Shown: positions 34,128 to 41,826 of the stretch, one piece after another
Position numbering within the stretch: position 1 is the first letter of the stretch
How the letters are laid out: each line of letters starts with the position of its first letter
NCBI GenBank assembly: GCA_045130235.1
Contig: JBGUPJ010000023.1
Coordinates: 1 to 64,000 of the forward strand
Direction of reading: 5' to 3'
DNA: 64,000 nucleotides
Origin: UBA1756 sp045130235
Lineage (GTDB): Bacteria; Bacteroidota; Bacteroidia; Bacteroidales; WCHB1-69
Position numbers and translations under genes: made by a program
Notes under the pieces: model-generated
Database searches by the model: none
What the model saw: only the letters and a program-made list of their open reading frames with translations
What the model was told of the DNA's origin: nothing

Positions 34128-34135
34128 TAATTTTG
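34128..34135 (+). promoter_or_regulatory. -7 promoter element for thiN / HAD
   Basis: TAATTTTG followed by CAC matches TAnnTTTG, 20 bases before the ATG at 34155. Confidence 0.6.
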
Positions 34136-34154
34136 CACCCTCAAAAATAGCGTT

Positions 34155-34781
34155 ATGATCATCATCGTTGCCAATGGCGAAAAGCCGTCCGCCCCCCAAT
34201 GTATCAAGCTGATACACAGTGCCGAAACCATCGTATGTTGCGACGGAGCCATCCGCCATTTGGAGGAGCTGGGCGTCCGGCCAACTGTGATTGTGGGCGA
34301 CGGCGACTCGCTGACTGCCGAGCAGCGCAACCGCTATGCCAGCATCATCGATGCCGACCCCAGCACCGACTACAACGACCTCACCAAGGCGTTCCGTTAC
34401 TGCGAGGCGCACGGTCTGGACGACATCACTATTCTGGGCGGCACCGGGCTGCGCGAGGACCATACGTTAGCCAACCTCGGACTGCTGCTGCGCTATGCCG
34501 GTCGGTTCCGGGTGCGCATGGTCAGCAACTATGGGATTTTCACGCCCATCAGCGCCACCACCACCTTCACGTCGCGGGCGGGCGAGCAGGTCTCCATCTT
34601 CAGTTTCACGCCCACCGCAAGGCTCACCTTCCACGGACTGCGCTACCCCGTAGCCCAGCGCACTTTCGCCGAGCTGTGGGAAGGCGCCTCCAACGAGTCG
34701 TTAGGCGATAGCTTCACCATCGAGCTGCACGATAAAGGGCAAGTTTTAGTATATCAGGCTTTTAAAGGACAATTTTCATGA
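34155..34781 (+). CDS. thiN: Thiamine pyrophosphokinase
   Basis: 208 residues. The family motifs are visible: CCDGAIRHLEELGVRPTVIVGDGDS (nucleotide and magnesium site), then STDYNDLTKAFRY with the conserved D-x-N/T-D-L-x-K pattern, ILGGTGLREDHTLANLGLL, and a C-terminal beta domain for thiamine binding (GEQVSIFSF, TFHGLRYPV). It converts thiamine plus ATP to thiamine pyrophosphate plus AMP, the route used by thiamine-salvaging Bacteroidetes. A promoter element lies 20 bases upstream; no TPP riboswitch is seen. The stop overlaps the HAD gene start (ATGA). Confidence 0.92.
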   Translation: MIIIVANGEKPSAPQCIKLIHSAETIVCCDGAIRHLEELGVRPTVIVGDGDSLTAEQRNRYASIIDADPSTDYNDLTKAFRYCEAHGLDDITILGGTGLREDHTLANLGLLLRYAGRFRVRMVSNYGIFTPISATTTFTSRAGEQVSIFSFTPTARLTFHGLRYPVAQRTFAELWEGASNESLGDSFTIELHDKGQVLVYQAFKGQFS

Positions 34782-35404
34782 CATCTTCCATCAAAAACAT
34801 CATCTTCGACCTGGGCGGCGTGTTGTACGACATCCGCTACGAGAACATCGCCGACCGATTCGCCACCTACGGACTGCACAATTTCACCCAGCAATACACG
34901 CAGGCTGCTCAGACTGAGGCGATTGACCTGTTCGAGGAGGGTCGTATCAGCGTGCCCGAGTTTCGCGACTACATCCGTTCGCTCTCGCCGGTGGCGCTCA
35001 CCGACCAGCAGATTGATGATGCCTGGAATGCCATTATCATCGACCTGCCGCCGCATCGGGTGGAGATGTTGCGGCAGTTGAAAAAGAAGTACCGGCTATT
35101 TCTTTTCAGCAACACCAACCAGCTCAACTACGACTGTTTTCAGGTGCAGTTGCGGGCGCAGTACGGCTGCGACATCTTCGAGGAGTGCTTCGTAAAGGCC
35201 TATTTCTCGCACGAGATGCACATGCGCAAGCCGCACGTGGAGGCCTTCCGGCGGGTGGTGACCGAGCAGGGGCTCGTACCCGAGGAGACGTTGTTCATCG
35301 ACGACACGGCCCGCCACATCGAGGGGGCGAAGGCGGTGGGGCTGTGCACCTATCTGCTGCCGAAGGGCGTAGATGTGGCCACGGTGATGCAGTCCTATCT
35401 GTAG
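34778..35404 (+). CDS. HAD-superfamily phosphatase (YihX-like)
   Basis: 208 residues. Motif I is IIFDLGGVLYD (nucleophile Asp11), with Gly where many HADs have the second Asp, a pattern also seen in YihX-type glucose-1-phosphate phosphatases. Motif II is LFSNTN, motif III the Lys in MRKPHVEAF, motif IV FIDDTARHIEGA. The cap domain is the small helical type between about residues 18 and 90. The substrate is probably a sugar phosphate or other small phosphomonoester and cannot be fixed. The start overlaps thiN by 4 bases. Coupling with a thiamine pyrophosphate enzyme may mean it acts on thiamine phosphates, but that is speculation. Confidence 0.85.
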   Translation: MTSSIKNIIFDLGGVLYDIRYENIADRFATYGLHNFTQQYTQAAQTEAIDLFEEGRISVPEFRDYIRSLSPVALTDQQIDDAWNAIIIDLPPHRVEMLRQLKKKYRLFLFSNTNQLNYDCFQVQLRAQYGCDIFEECFVKAYFSHEMHMRKPHVEAFRRVVTEQGLVPEETLFIDDTARHIEGAKAVGLCTYLLPKGVDVATVMQSYL

Positions 35405-35417
35405 CTGTTTTTTTCTT

Positions 35418-35519
35418 TTTTGGGCGGCCCGGCTCCCTACGGTCGCCGTCGGGCTTTCCGCTCTACGTCGCTTCGCTCGTGTCCGCTCCAATCCCTGCCG
35501 CGACAGAGGTGTGAGGCGG
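35418..35519. repeat. GC-rich non-coding block, possible dispersed repeat
   Basis: About 100 bases of GC-rich sequence (CGGCCCGGCTCCCTACGG, CCGTCGGGCTTTCCGCTC, CGTCGCTTCGCTCGTGTC) sit between AT-rich flanks in the gap before the T9SS gene at 35602. The sequence has no reading frame with protein-like content and contains imperfect inverted CGGCCCGG- and GTCGGGC-type segments. The sharp change in composition suggests an inserted element. Only one copy is in this window, so repeat status is inference. Confidence 0.4.
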
Positions 35520-35601
35520 GAAAAATGCAAAAAAAACAGCGGAACTTTGCAGCGTTTTTTAATGTATTTGCGTCATTAAGAATGTTACAAAATTGATGAC
35601 C

Positions 35602-38600
35602 ATGAAAAACATTATAAATTTCTTGGTGGCATTTCTCCTTTTGGGATTCTTTTCTGAAGAATTGTTTTCACAAAATACGGAATGTCAGCCAATTATGATT
35701 GATGATACCCATTATTTTTGGGAAGATTTTTCTGATTACGATTCCGTAGCCGTCCCCCCGTGCGCCAATGCGACGGCCAGTATGCCCACCTGCTGGCAAA
35801 GGCTTACGCATGGGACAGGCGGAGCGTATGCGCCAAAAATTGTGAAAGGGGATACCATGGGTGCATATGGAATCATATTGAGCAATAATTGTTTGCAGAT
35901 GAGGGTAAATTACTATAGCCAGACTGAAACGTACGCCATCCTTCCTCGTATCGCCACCAATCTGAATACCCTTGAAGTCGGCTTCTCCCTCTCCTCCGCC
36001 ATAAGCGACAGCAGCTGCCTTCTTTCGCTCGGCTACTTGACCAACGACTCGGTTTTTGAAGAGGTGGATTTTGTGCCCGTGACCTCTTTCCGCAACAGCT
36101 ACCTCCTGACCGATTCACCTGTGCGGTACGAGGTTTCGTTGGAAGGAATCGACTTCCCTGCCGATGCACAATTGGCATTTCGTCTTGAGCACCAATACCA
36201 TAGTTATTATGTCAATCAACGAAAATGCGTGTTTATCGACGACATCCTCATCCGCCCAATCCCTTCCTGCCGAAAACCATTTGACATAGAGGCTGTTACC
36301 ATCACCGATACATCTGCTACCCTTCGCTGGCAACCGACAGAGACCAATGCCCCCTGCCGTGTCGAGTACGGTCCGGCCGGATTTGCACAAGGCACAGGCA
36401 CCATTCTCGTCAGTTCGTCAAATTCTGCCACGCTCCAGCCTTTAATGGAAAGCACTGAATATGACGTCTATCTTCAAACTCTCTGCGGTGGCGCCGACAG
36501 TTCCGAAGCCGCCATCTTCCGTTTCCAGACCAATTGTCCTGCCATAGCAGTGGATGAGCAACATCCATATTTTGAAGATTTTGCAGACAGCACTTTCGCC
36601 TGTTGGCAGCAACGCGACGGCCATTTTAACGGCTGGCAGCCCGATATAGGCCGGCTCTTTTCCGACTATTTTGGCAATGGCCCTACCCGCCGTCTTCAGT
36701 CGCCCACCTTTGACTTATCATCCTTGCAAACAGCCACTTGCATATTTTCCTACCAGTTGTCTGCTGTCAATTTAGGGACAGAACTGAATATCTATTACCG
36801 CAATGCTGACACATCGCCGTGGACACTCCTGAAGACTTGTACTGAAATAACGGCCACTGACACCGTAATCCTTCCGTATCTATCTGATAATTACCAAATT
36901 TCATTTATCGCTAACAAGCAAAGCAATGAAATTTCCATTTTTTCTGTTCAGATTGAGGCCGCAGACGATTGTTTGGCACCACCAACCCCGCATCTCCTGT
37001 GGGTAGAAGTAGAGGCAGTACAAATCGGATGGGGCACCTACTATCAGGACGCGGCGGTGGAACTGGAATATGGTCCCGCGGGTTTCGTACTGGGTACTGG
37101 CACCCGCGTTTCCGCTACCGGAGAGGAAAGTTCACGCTGGATTCCCAATCTACTGCCCAACACTGCTTACGAGGTGTATGTCCGGCAGGAATGTGCAGGT
37201 GAGGTGTGGTCAGACTGGTCGCTACCGCTTGCTTTCAACACCGAATGCACCATTATCACATTGAGTGACAGCGTGTTCTATACAGAAAATTTTGAAGGAA
37301 TGTCGCCTGGCACTTTCCCTAACTGCTGGAAGCGGTTTTCGGAAGGAGCCGACGAAACCTATTTCCCACAAATTTATCAGGGAGACTATACACCGACTGC
37401 TGGCAGTACAGCCCTGATCCTGACCGGCACCCACCTCTCCTCCCAATTGTGGTCGATTGGGTCGCAATGTGGCGTGGCGCTGCCCCAATTTTCGAATCCG
37501 CTTTCCGAGTTGGAACTGCATTTTACCACCGCGATGACCTCCACCCATAAGGTCACTTTTGAGGTGGGTTATCTTAATGTAGATGAGGAATTTACACCCT
37601 TAACAGAAATACCTTGTAATCACTATTTTAGTCAGAATCGGGCCGTCACCCACGTGCTCAGACTCCGCGACTATGGCATTCCCGACACGTTGCGGGCGCG
37701 CATCGCATTCCGCTGGAGCGTTGACACCGTTGTACGCAACAGCGTCTGTCTGGATGACATCCTTGTGCGCACGGTGCTGGACTGTGACTACCCGTTGGGC
37801 CTGCGGGTAACGGGATTAGACGACCAGACCTACGCGGTGACGTGGCAGCCGCAGGATTCTTCCCAAAACCTTTGGGATGTGGAACTTTCGGGCACCCACT
37901 TTACTGTAAATACCGATTCCTGCTACCTCGGCGCTCTTACCGCCGATGCCGATTATTATGTGATAGTCCGTGCCCTATGTGGGGATAACCACTCCTATTG
38001 GAGCGACACCCTTTTCTTCCATACTGCTTGCGAGTGTTACTCTGTAAGATATCTCAAACCCTATTTTGAGGATTTCACCAATTACATTTGCACGTATAAT
38101 GTCTTTGAGATGGCAGACCAGCCCGACTGTTGGTCTTTTTACTATAGTGGTTATTATGAGGGATTTGCGCCACATGTTTACAACGGGAGTTTTGCCATCA
38201 ACAATCCGTCGCTGCTGATGTCGTTGGGGGTGGAAGGTGGCATGATAGGACGGGAACTGTATGCCGTATTTCCTCCTTTCTGCAATGACTTGGAGGAGTT
38301 GCGGGTGGAGTTTGACCTCTACAACAGTCGCGACACGATCGCCTCAACGATGCTGCTGGGGTACCTCACCGACCGTTACGACACCACGACATTCCATCTG
38401 ATAGACACCATTTCGCCTCACTTCTATGGAGATCCTCTCGATGCCCACAGGTGCTATTATTTGCAAAACTATGCGACTCCTTCCGGCATTCTCCACCTCG
38501 CCTTCAAACTAAACTCTTACGATCAATCCACACATTTTTATAGTGTTGACAATGTGCGGGTTAGTCTTGCCACCGATACCACTAACTATGGCATTGACAA

Positions 38601-38865
38601 TCCTGTTATGGAAGATCCCACCTTCGCCGTATATCCGAATCCCACCACGGGAATGGTCAATGTACAATTTTCAATGAACAATGTACAATTGGAGGATATT
38701 GATATTCAGATATTTGACGTGTATGGACGGTTGTTGAATACCGTAGAGACGTGCCATGGCGCGTCTCTACGAATCGATCTGTCGCAATACGCCGCGGGCG
38801 TTTACATGATCAAATTGGTCGGCGACGGACGCGTCATGGGCGTACGGAAGGTGGTGAAACGGTAA
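35602..38865 (+). CDS. T9SS-exported surface protein with fibronectin type III-like domains
   Basis: 1087 residues from the ATG at 35602 (ATG 35596 and TTG 35593 are just upstream). Signal peptide MKNIINFLVAFLLLGFFSEELFSQ. Beta-sandwich modules alternate: MAM/jelly-roll-like units that open with YFWEDFSDYDS, PYFEDFADS, FYTENFEG or PYFEDFTNY, and FN3-like units (CRVEYGPAGFAQGTGT; VELEYGPAGFVLGTGT; TEYDVYLQTLCGG). The end (VYPNPTTGMVNVQFS to AAGVYMIKLVGDGRVMGVRKVVKR, about 1011-1087) is a T9SS type A sorting domain. This domain contains two short dispersed repeats in frame (38656-38692 and 38742-38771). It is probably a surface adhesin or binding protein; no catalytic motif is seen. Confidence 0.82.
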   Translation: MKNIINFLVAFLLLGFFSEELFSQNTECQPIMIDDTHYFWEDFSDYDSVAVPPCANATASMPTCWQRLTHGTGGAYAPKIVKGDTMGAYGIILSNNCLQMRVNYYSQTETYAILPRIATNLNTLEVGFSLSSAISDSSCLLSLGYLTNDSVFEEVDFVPVTSFRNSYLLTDSPVRYEVSLEGIDFPADAQLAFRLEHQYHSYYVNQRKCVFIDDILIRPIPSCRKPFDIEAVTITDTSATLRWQPTETNAPCRVEYGPAGFAQGTGTILVSSSNSATLQPLMESTEYDVYLQTLCGGADSSEAAIFRFQTNCPAIAVDEQHPYFEDFADSTFACWQQRDGHFNGWQPDIGRLFSDYFGNGPTRRLQSPTFDLSSLQTATCIFSYQLSAVNLGTELNIYYRNADTSPWTLLKTCTEITATDTVILPYLSDNYQISFIANKQSNEISIFSVQIEAADDCLAPPTPHLLWVEVEAVQIGWGTYYQDAAVELEYGPAGFVLGTGTRVSATGEESSRWIPNLLPNTAYEVYVRQECAGEVWSDWSLPLAFNTECTIITLSDSVFYTENFEGMSPGTFPNCWKRFSEGADETYFPQIYQGDYTPTAGSTALILTGTHLSSQLWSIGSQCGVALPQFSNPLSELELHFTTAMTSTHKVTFEVGYLNVDEEFTPLTEIPCNHYFSQNRAVTHVLRLRDYGIPDTLRARIAFRWSVDTVVRNSVCLDDILVRTVLDCDYPLGLRVTGLDDQTYAVTWQPQDSSQNLWDVELSGTHFTVNTDSCYLGALTADADYYVIVRALCGDNHSYWSDTLFFHTACECYSVRYLKPYFEDFTNYICTYNVFEMADQPDCWSFYYSGYYEGFAPHVYNGSFAINNPSLLMSLGVEGGMIGRELYAVFPPFCNDLEELRVEFDLYNSRDTIASTMLLGYLTDRYDTTTFHLIDTISPHFYGDPLDAHRCYYLQNYATPSGILHLAFKLNSYDQSTHFYSVDNVRVSLATDTTNYGIDNPVMEDPTFAVYPNPTTGMVNVQFSMNNVQLEDIDIQIFDVYGRLLNTVETCHGASLRIDLSQYAAGVYMIKLVGDGRVMGVRKVVKR
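38656..38692 (+). repeat. Short dispersed repeat, copy 2, inside the T9SS sorting domain
   Basis: TCAATGTACAATTTTCAATG then AACAATGTACAATTGG, nearly identical to the reverse complement of 411-443. Here it is read in frame as VNVQFSMNNVQLED, lengthening or replacing the loop after the PNP motif of the sorting domain. Confidence 0.65.
38742..38771. repeat. Palindromic repeat (GTAGAGACG type), copy inside the coding sequence
   Basis: CGTAGAGACGTGCCA followed by TGGCGCGTCTCTACG, a 30-base palindrome with one mismatch pair. In frame it encodes VETCHGASLR in the sorting domain. Its arms are the same as in the intergenic copy at 38880-38907. Confidence 0.75.
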
Positions 38866-38879
38866 TTGGTCGGTCCTCT

Positions 38880-38907
38880 GTAGAGACGTTGCGCGCAACG
38901 TCTCTAC
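38880..38907. repeat. Palindromic repeat (GTAGAGACG type), perfect intergenic copy
   Basis: GTAGAGACGTTGCG is followed by its exact reverse complement, a perfect 28-base palindrome 14 bases after the stop of the T9SS gene. It may also act as a weak transcription stop. It resembles REP-like palindromes dispersed in Bacteroidetes and cyanobacteria. Confidence 0.8.
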
Positions 38908-38934
38908 GGCCGCGACAAACAATCGATTTCAAAA

Positions 38935-38964
38935 CGTAGGGGCGAATCTTCATTAGCCCCTACG
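38935..38964. repeat. Second palindromic repeat type (GTAGGGGC arms)
   Basis: CGTAGGGGC and GCCCCTACG flank a 12-base centre (GAATCTTCATTA). It is a different sequence from the GTAGAGACG palindrome, but of similar size, with the same CGTAG/CTACG ends, and 27 bases from it. Confidence 0.65.
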
Positions 38965-38998
38965 ACGGTTGAAAACAACCGATCCAATACACAAAAAA

Positions 38999-39024
38999 AA
39001 GCGCACAGCAAAGACTGTGCGCTT
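38999..39024. terminator. Bidirectional terminator between the T9SS protein gene and reverse rubrerythrin
   Basis: AAGCGCACAG and CTGTGCGCTT around CAAAGA form a 10-bp stem. On the minus strand an uninterrupted T-run follows (A-run at 38993-39000 on the plus strand). Confidence 0.85.
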
Positions 39025-39046
39025 GAAACATCAGAAATAACCGAAA

Positions 39047-39601
39047 TTATTTCTTGAAATATCTGTTGTAAAGACCTTCGAAACCCTTGCCGTGCCGGGC
39101 CTCATCCTTGGCCATCTCGTGAACGGTGTCGTGGATGGCGTCGAGGTTCTGCTCCTTGGCATTGCGGGCGATACGCATCTTGTCTTCGCAAGCGCCGGCC
39201 TCAGCATTCATACGCTTCTCGAGGTTGGTCTTGGTGTCCCACACCACATCACCGAGCAGCTCGGCGAACTTGGCGGCGTGTTCGGCCTCTTCCCAAGCAT
39301 AGCGCTTGAAAGCCTCAGCGATTTCCGGATAGCCTTCGCGGTCGGCCTGACGGCTCATCGCCAGATACATGCCCACCTCTGAGCATTCACCGTTGAAATG
39401 AGCGTTGAGATCTTTGATCATCTCTTCGGTGGTGCCTTCCTTGGCAATACCAATGACGTGCTCGGTAACAAAAGTGAGGGCATCATCCTCCTTCAGTTCT
39501 TTAAACTTGCTTTTCGGCACTTTGCACTGGGGGCAAAAATCAGGAGCCTCGTCACCTTCGTGAACATAACCGCATACGGTACAGATAAATTTTTTCTTCA
39601 T
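39047..39601 (-). CDS. Reverse rubrerythrin (NADH peroxidase type)
   Basis: 184 residues. The N-terminus is a rubredoxin-like iron site, CTVCGYVHEGDEAPDFCPQC (Cys7, Cys10, Cys23, Cys26). It is followed by a ferritin-like four-helix domain with ligand-type residues in FNGECSEVGMY, AWEEAEHAAKF and MAKDEARHGKGF. Having rubredoxin first is the reverse order of classical rubrerythrin and marks revRbr proteins, which reduce hydrogen peroxide (and often oxygen) with electrons from NADH via a reductase. This suits an anaerobe under oxidative stress. It is a single-gene unit with a promoter element at 39655-39662. Confidence 0.93.
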   Translation of the reverse strand: MKKKFICTVCGYVHEGDEAPDFCPQCKVPKSKFKELKEDDALTFVTEHVIGIAKEGTTEEMIKDLNAHFNGECSEVGMYLAMSRQADREGYPEIAEAFKRYAWEEAEHAAKFAELLGDVVWDTKTNLEKRMNAEAGACEDKMRIARNAKEQNLDAIHDTVHEMAKDEARHGKGFEGLYNRYFKK

Positions 39602-39654
39602 AATGCTTTTTTTTTGGATTAATATTGGTTGAATTTACGTTGAATTCCGTTCAG

Positions 39655-39662
39655 CAAAGATA
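39655..39662 (-). promoter_or_regulatory. -7 promoter element for reverse rubrerythrin
   Basis: On the minus strand TATCTTTG followed by CTG matches TAnnTTTG, 53 bases before the ATG at 39601. Confidence 0.55.
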
Positions 39663-39743
39663 CAACTTTTTCTTCATAAATAAGTATTCCTACAAAGAAA
39701 AAAATTTTTTTTGAGGGTAATGGGGTGATAATGAAAAAAGTTG

Positions 39744-39751
39744 TACTTTTG
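39744..39751 (+). promoter_or_regulatory. ffs: -7 promoter element for SRP RNA
   Basis: TACTTTTG followed by CAG matches TAnnTTTG and ends 5 bases before the first paired base of the SRP RNA, so the predicted transcript start and RNA 5' end coincide. Confidence 0.7.
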
Positions 39752-39756
39752 CAGTC

Positions 39757-39854
39757 GGGTAAGTCTTATACAATCTGCTCCCTTTCAACTCCCCCAGGGC
39801 AGGAATGCAGCAAGGGTACATTGGTTGTAGCGATGTGATGTAAGTAGCTTACCC
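39757..39854 (+). ncRNA. ffs: Signal recognition particle RNA, small bacterial type (4.5S)
   Basis: About 98 nt. The ends GGGTAAG (39757-39763) and CTTACCC (39848-39854) pair, and further pairing runs inward along the hairpin. The apex has the SRP54/Ffh-binding signature: CCCCCAGG, GCA-GGAA-TGC (GGAA tetraloop) and AGCAAGGG, in which the conserved AGCA on the 3' side of the symmetric loop can be read. It is followed by TCTTTTATTT, a likely termination tract. The RNA scaffolds the signal recognition particle with Ffh for co-translational membrane targeting. A promoter element lies directly upstream; tsaC follows 19 bases downstream. Confidence 0.92.
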
Positions 39855-39873
39855 TCTTTTATTTATAAGCATT

Positions 39874-40494
39874 ATGTTTCTGAAAATATATCCCGAAAAC
39901 CCCAACCCGCGCGAAATACAAAAGGCGGTGGATTGTCTGATGGATGGCGGCATTATCATCTATCCTACTGACACCATCTATGGTATCGGGTGCGATATTT
40001 TCAAGCCAAAGGCCATAGAACGCATCTCTGAGATGCTGGGCGACAAGAAAAAGAAGAGCGCGATGACCTTCATCTGCCACGACCTCAGTCACCTCTCCGC
40101 CTACTGCAAACCCATCAACAACAACATCTTCAAGGTGATGAAGCGCACGCTTCCCGGTCCCTACACTTTCATTTTGGAGGCCAACAACGATGTGCCTAAG
40201 TTGCTGCAAAGCAACAAGAAAACGGTCGGCATCCGCGTGCCCGACAACTCCATCACCCGCGAGATTGTGCGCGTATTGGGGCATCCCATCCTCTCCACCT
40301 CCGTGAAAGACGACGACGAGGTCATCGAGTACACCACCGACCCCGAACTGATTTACGAGCGCTATGGCGACCAGGTGGATATGTTGATCGACGGCGGCTA
40401 CGGCGACAACGTGCCCTCTACTGTGGTGGACTGCACCTCCGGCGAGATTGAGGTGGTGCGCGAGGGCAAAGGCGACATCGATTTGCTGTATTAA
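39874..40494 (+). CDS. tsaC: L-threonylcarbamoyladenylate synthase (YrdC/Sua5 family)
   Basis: 206 residues, the short YrdC-only form. Conserved features are the N-terminal GGIIIYPTDTIYGIGCDIF, KKKKSAMTFICHDLSHLSAY, the central RTLPGPYTFIL and GIRVPDNSITREIV, and the LSTSVKDDD region. It makes threonylcarbamoyl-AMP from threonine, bicarbonate and ATP for the t6A modification of tRNAs that read ANN codons. It is cytoplasmic and essential in most bacteria. It lies directly behind the SRP RNA gene and may use read-through from its promoter. The flippase gene follows after 15 bases. Confidence 0.92.
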   Translation: MFLKIYPENPNPREIQKAVDCLMDGGIIIYPTDTIYGIGCDIFKPKAIERISEMLGDKKKKSAMTFICHDLSHLSAYCKPINNNIFKVMKRTLPGPYTFILEANNDVPKLLQSNKKTVGIRVPDNSITREIVRVLGHPILSTSVKDDDEVIEYTTDPELIYERYGDQVDMLIDGGYGDNVPSTVVDCTSGEIEVVREGKGDIDLLY

Positions 40495-40509
40495 CCAATC
40501 TGCGAAACC

Positions 40510-41826
40510 GTGTTCAGGAAAATTATCAACACGCTGGGAACCAAGGTGCTGGGAGCATTGCTCAGCTTCATTGTCTCGGCTGTGATTTCGCAAATGGTCG
40601 GTGATGTGGGCAAGGGCGAGCAGACCCTGCTGCTCTCCACCATCGCCTTCATCCTGATCTTCTCCGACATTGTGAGCGGCGCCAGTTTGGTGTATCTCAC
40701 CCCCAAGCATCCATTCTCCAAACTGTTTGTACCCAGCTATTTATGGTCCACACTGGTCGGACTCACCGCTGCGGCGGTCATCCCGCTGTTCTATCACGAC
40801 CTGCCGCACGTTATCGCCCTGCACATCGGGTTGTTGTCGGTACTGTCATCGCTGAGCGCGGTCAACACCACCATTCTCATCGGGCGAGAGCGGGTGCGGG
40901 CCGCCAACTGGGTGAATCTGTGGCAGCCTGCGGCGTTGTTGGCCACCCTCTGCATCTGCTACTTCCAGTTTGAGATGCTCAACCTCAACGCCTACATCAT
41001 CGCCCTGTATGTGGCGTACGGCGGCAGCTGGCTGGCCGGACTTTTCCTGCTGCGCAACGAGTTCCGTGGATTCCGCATCCATGCGTGGCACGAGTACCGC
41101 GAGGTGCTGCGCGACCTGTTCCGCTTCGGCCTGCTGAACCAGAGCAGCCACTTTGTGCAGTTTTTCAATCTTCGTTTAAGTTATTATTTGTTAGATACTT
41201 ATGTTGACATTGGAAGTACAGGTGTCTTTTCCAATGCGGTGTCGCTAGTGGAGGCGGTATGGATTATCAGCCGCAGCATCGCGCTGGTGCAGTACGCCCG
41301 CATCGCCAATGCCGACGACCAGGCCTACTCGCAGCGGCTGACGCTGGAGTTGAGCAAGGTATGTCTGCTGGTGTCGGCGGCGGCTATGATCCTGTTGGCC
41401 TGTTTCCCGCCGGCTTTCTACCGACTGCTGTTCGGTCCCGAGTTCGGCGAGGTCACCTACCTGATATGGATTCTGGCCCCCGGCGCACTGCTCTACTGCC
41501 TCGCGCTCATCTTCGGGCACTATTATTCCGGCATCGGCAAATACCATATTAATACCTATACGGCACTTTGCGGGGTGGTGTTCACCCTGCTCTGCGGTTT
41601 CACCCTGATTCCCGCTATCGGCATCTACGGGGCCGCTATCACCACCACCTGCGCGAATGCCGCCAATGCCATCTTCATCTCCATCTTATTCCTCAAACAG
41701 AGCCACTTACGCATATCTGATTTCATCATCACACCACAAAATATCCGTCAATATTATATAGAACTGAAAGGGTATTGCCATTCCGCCATTCACCCTAAAA
41801 CAGAAATCCCCAAAAATCATGAGTAA
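40510..41826 (+). CDS. Polysaccharide flippase-like (MVF/Wzx superfamily) membrane protein
   Basis: 438 residues starting at a GTG (40510). About 12 hydrophobic segments span the sequence, from LGALLSFIVSAVISQMVGDVGKGEQT through WILAPGALLYCLALIFGHYYSGIGKY to IYGAAITTTCANAANAIFISILFL. The GKGEQT-like stretch after the first helix and the YSGIGKY region are typical of oligosaccharide-lipid flippases. It probably moves an undecaprenyl-linked glycan across the inner membrane. Its neighbours, a methyltransferase overlapping by 8 bases and an exported phosphatase, suggest a surface-glycan or lipid-modification locus, but no glycosyltransferase is present. Confidence 0.82.
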   Translation: MFRKIINTLGTKVLGALLSFIVSAVISQMVGDVGKGEQTLLLSTIAFILIFSDIVSGASLVYLTPKHPFSKLFVPSYLWSTLVGLTAAAVIPLFYHDLPHVIALHIGLLSVLSSLSAVNTTILIGRERVRAANWVNLWQPAALLATLCICYFQFEMLNLNAYIIALYVAYGGSWLAGLFLLRNEFRGFRIHAWHEYREVLRDLFRFGLLNQSSHFVQFFNLRLSYYLLDTYVDIGSTGVFSNAVSLVEAVWIISRSIALVQYARIANADDQAYSQRLTLELSKVCLLVSAAAMILLACFPPAFYRLLFGPEFGEVTYLIWILAPGALLYCLALIFGHYYSGIGKYHINTYTALCGVVFTLLCGFTLIPAIGIYGAAITTTCANAANAIFISILFLKQSHLRISDFIITPQNIRQYYIELKGYCHSAIHPKTEIPKNHE

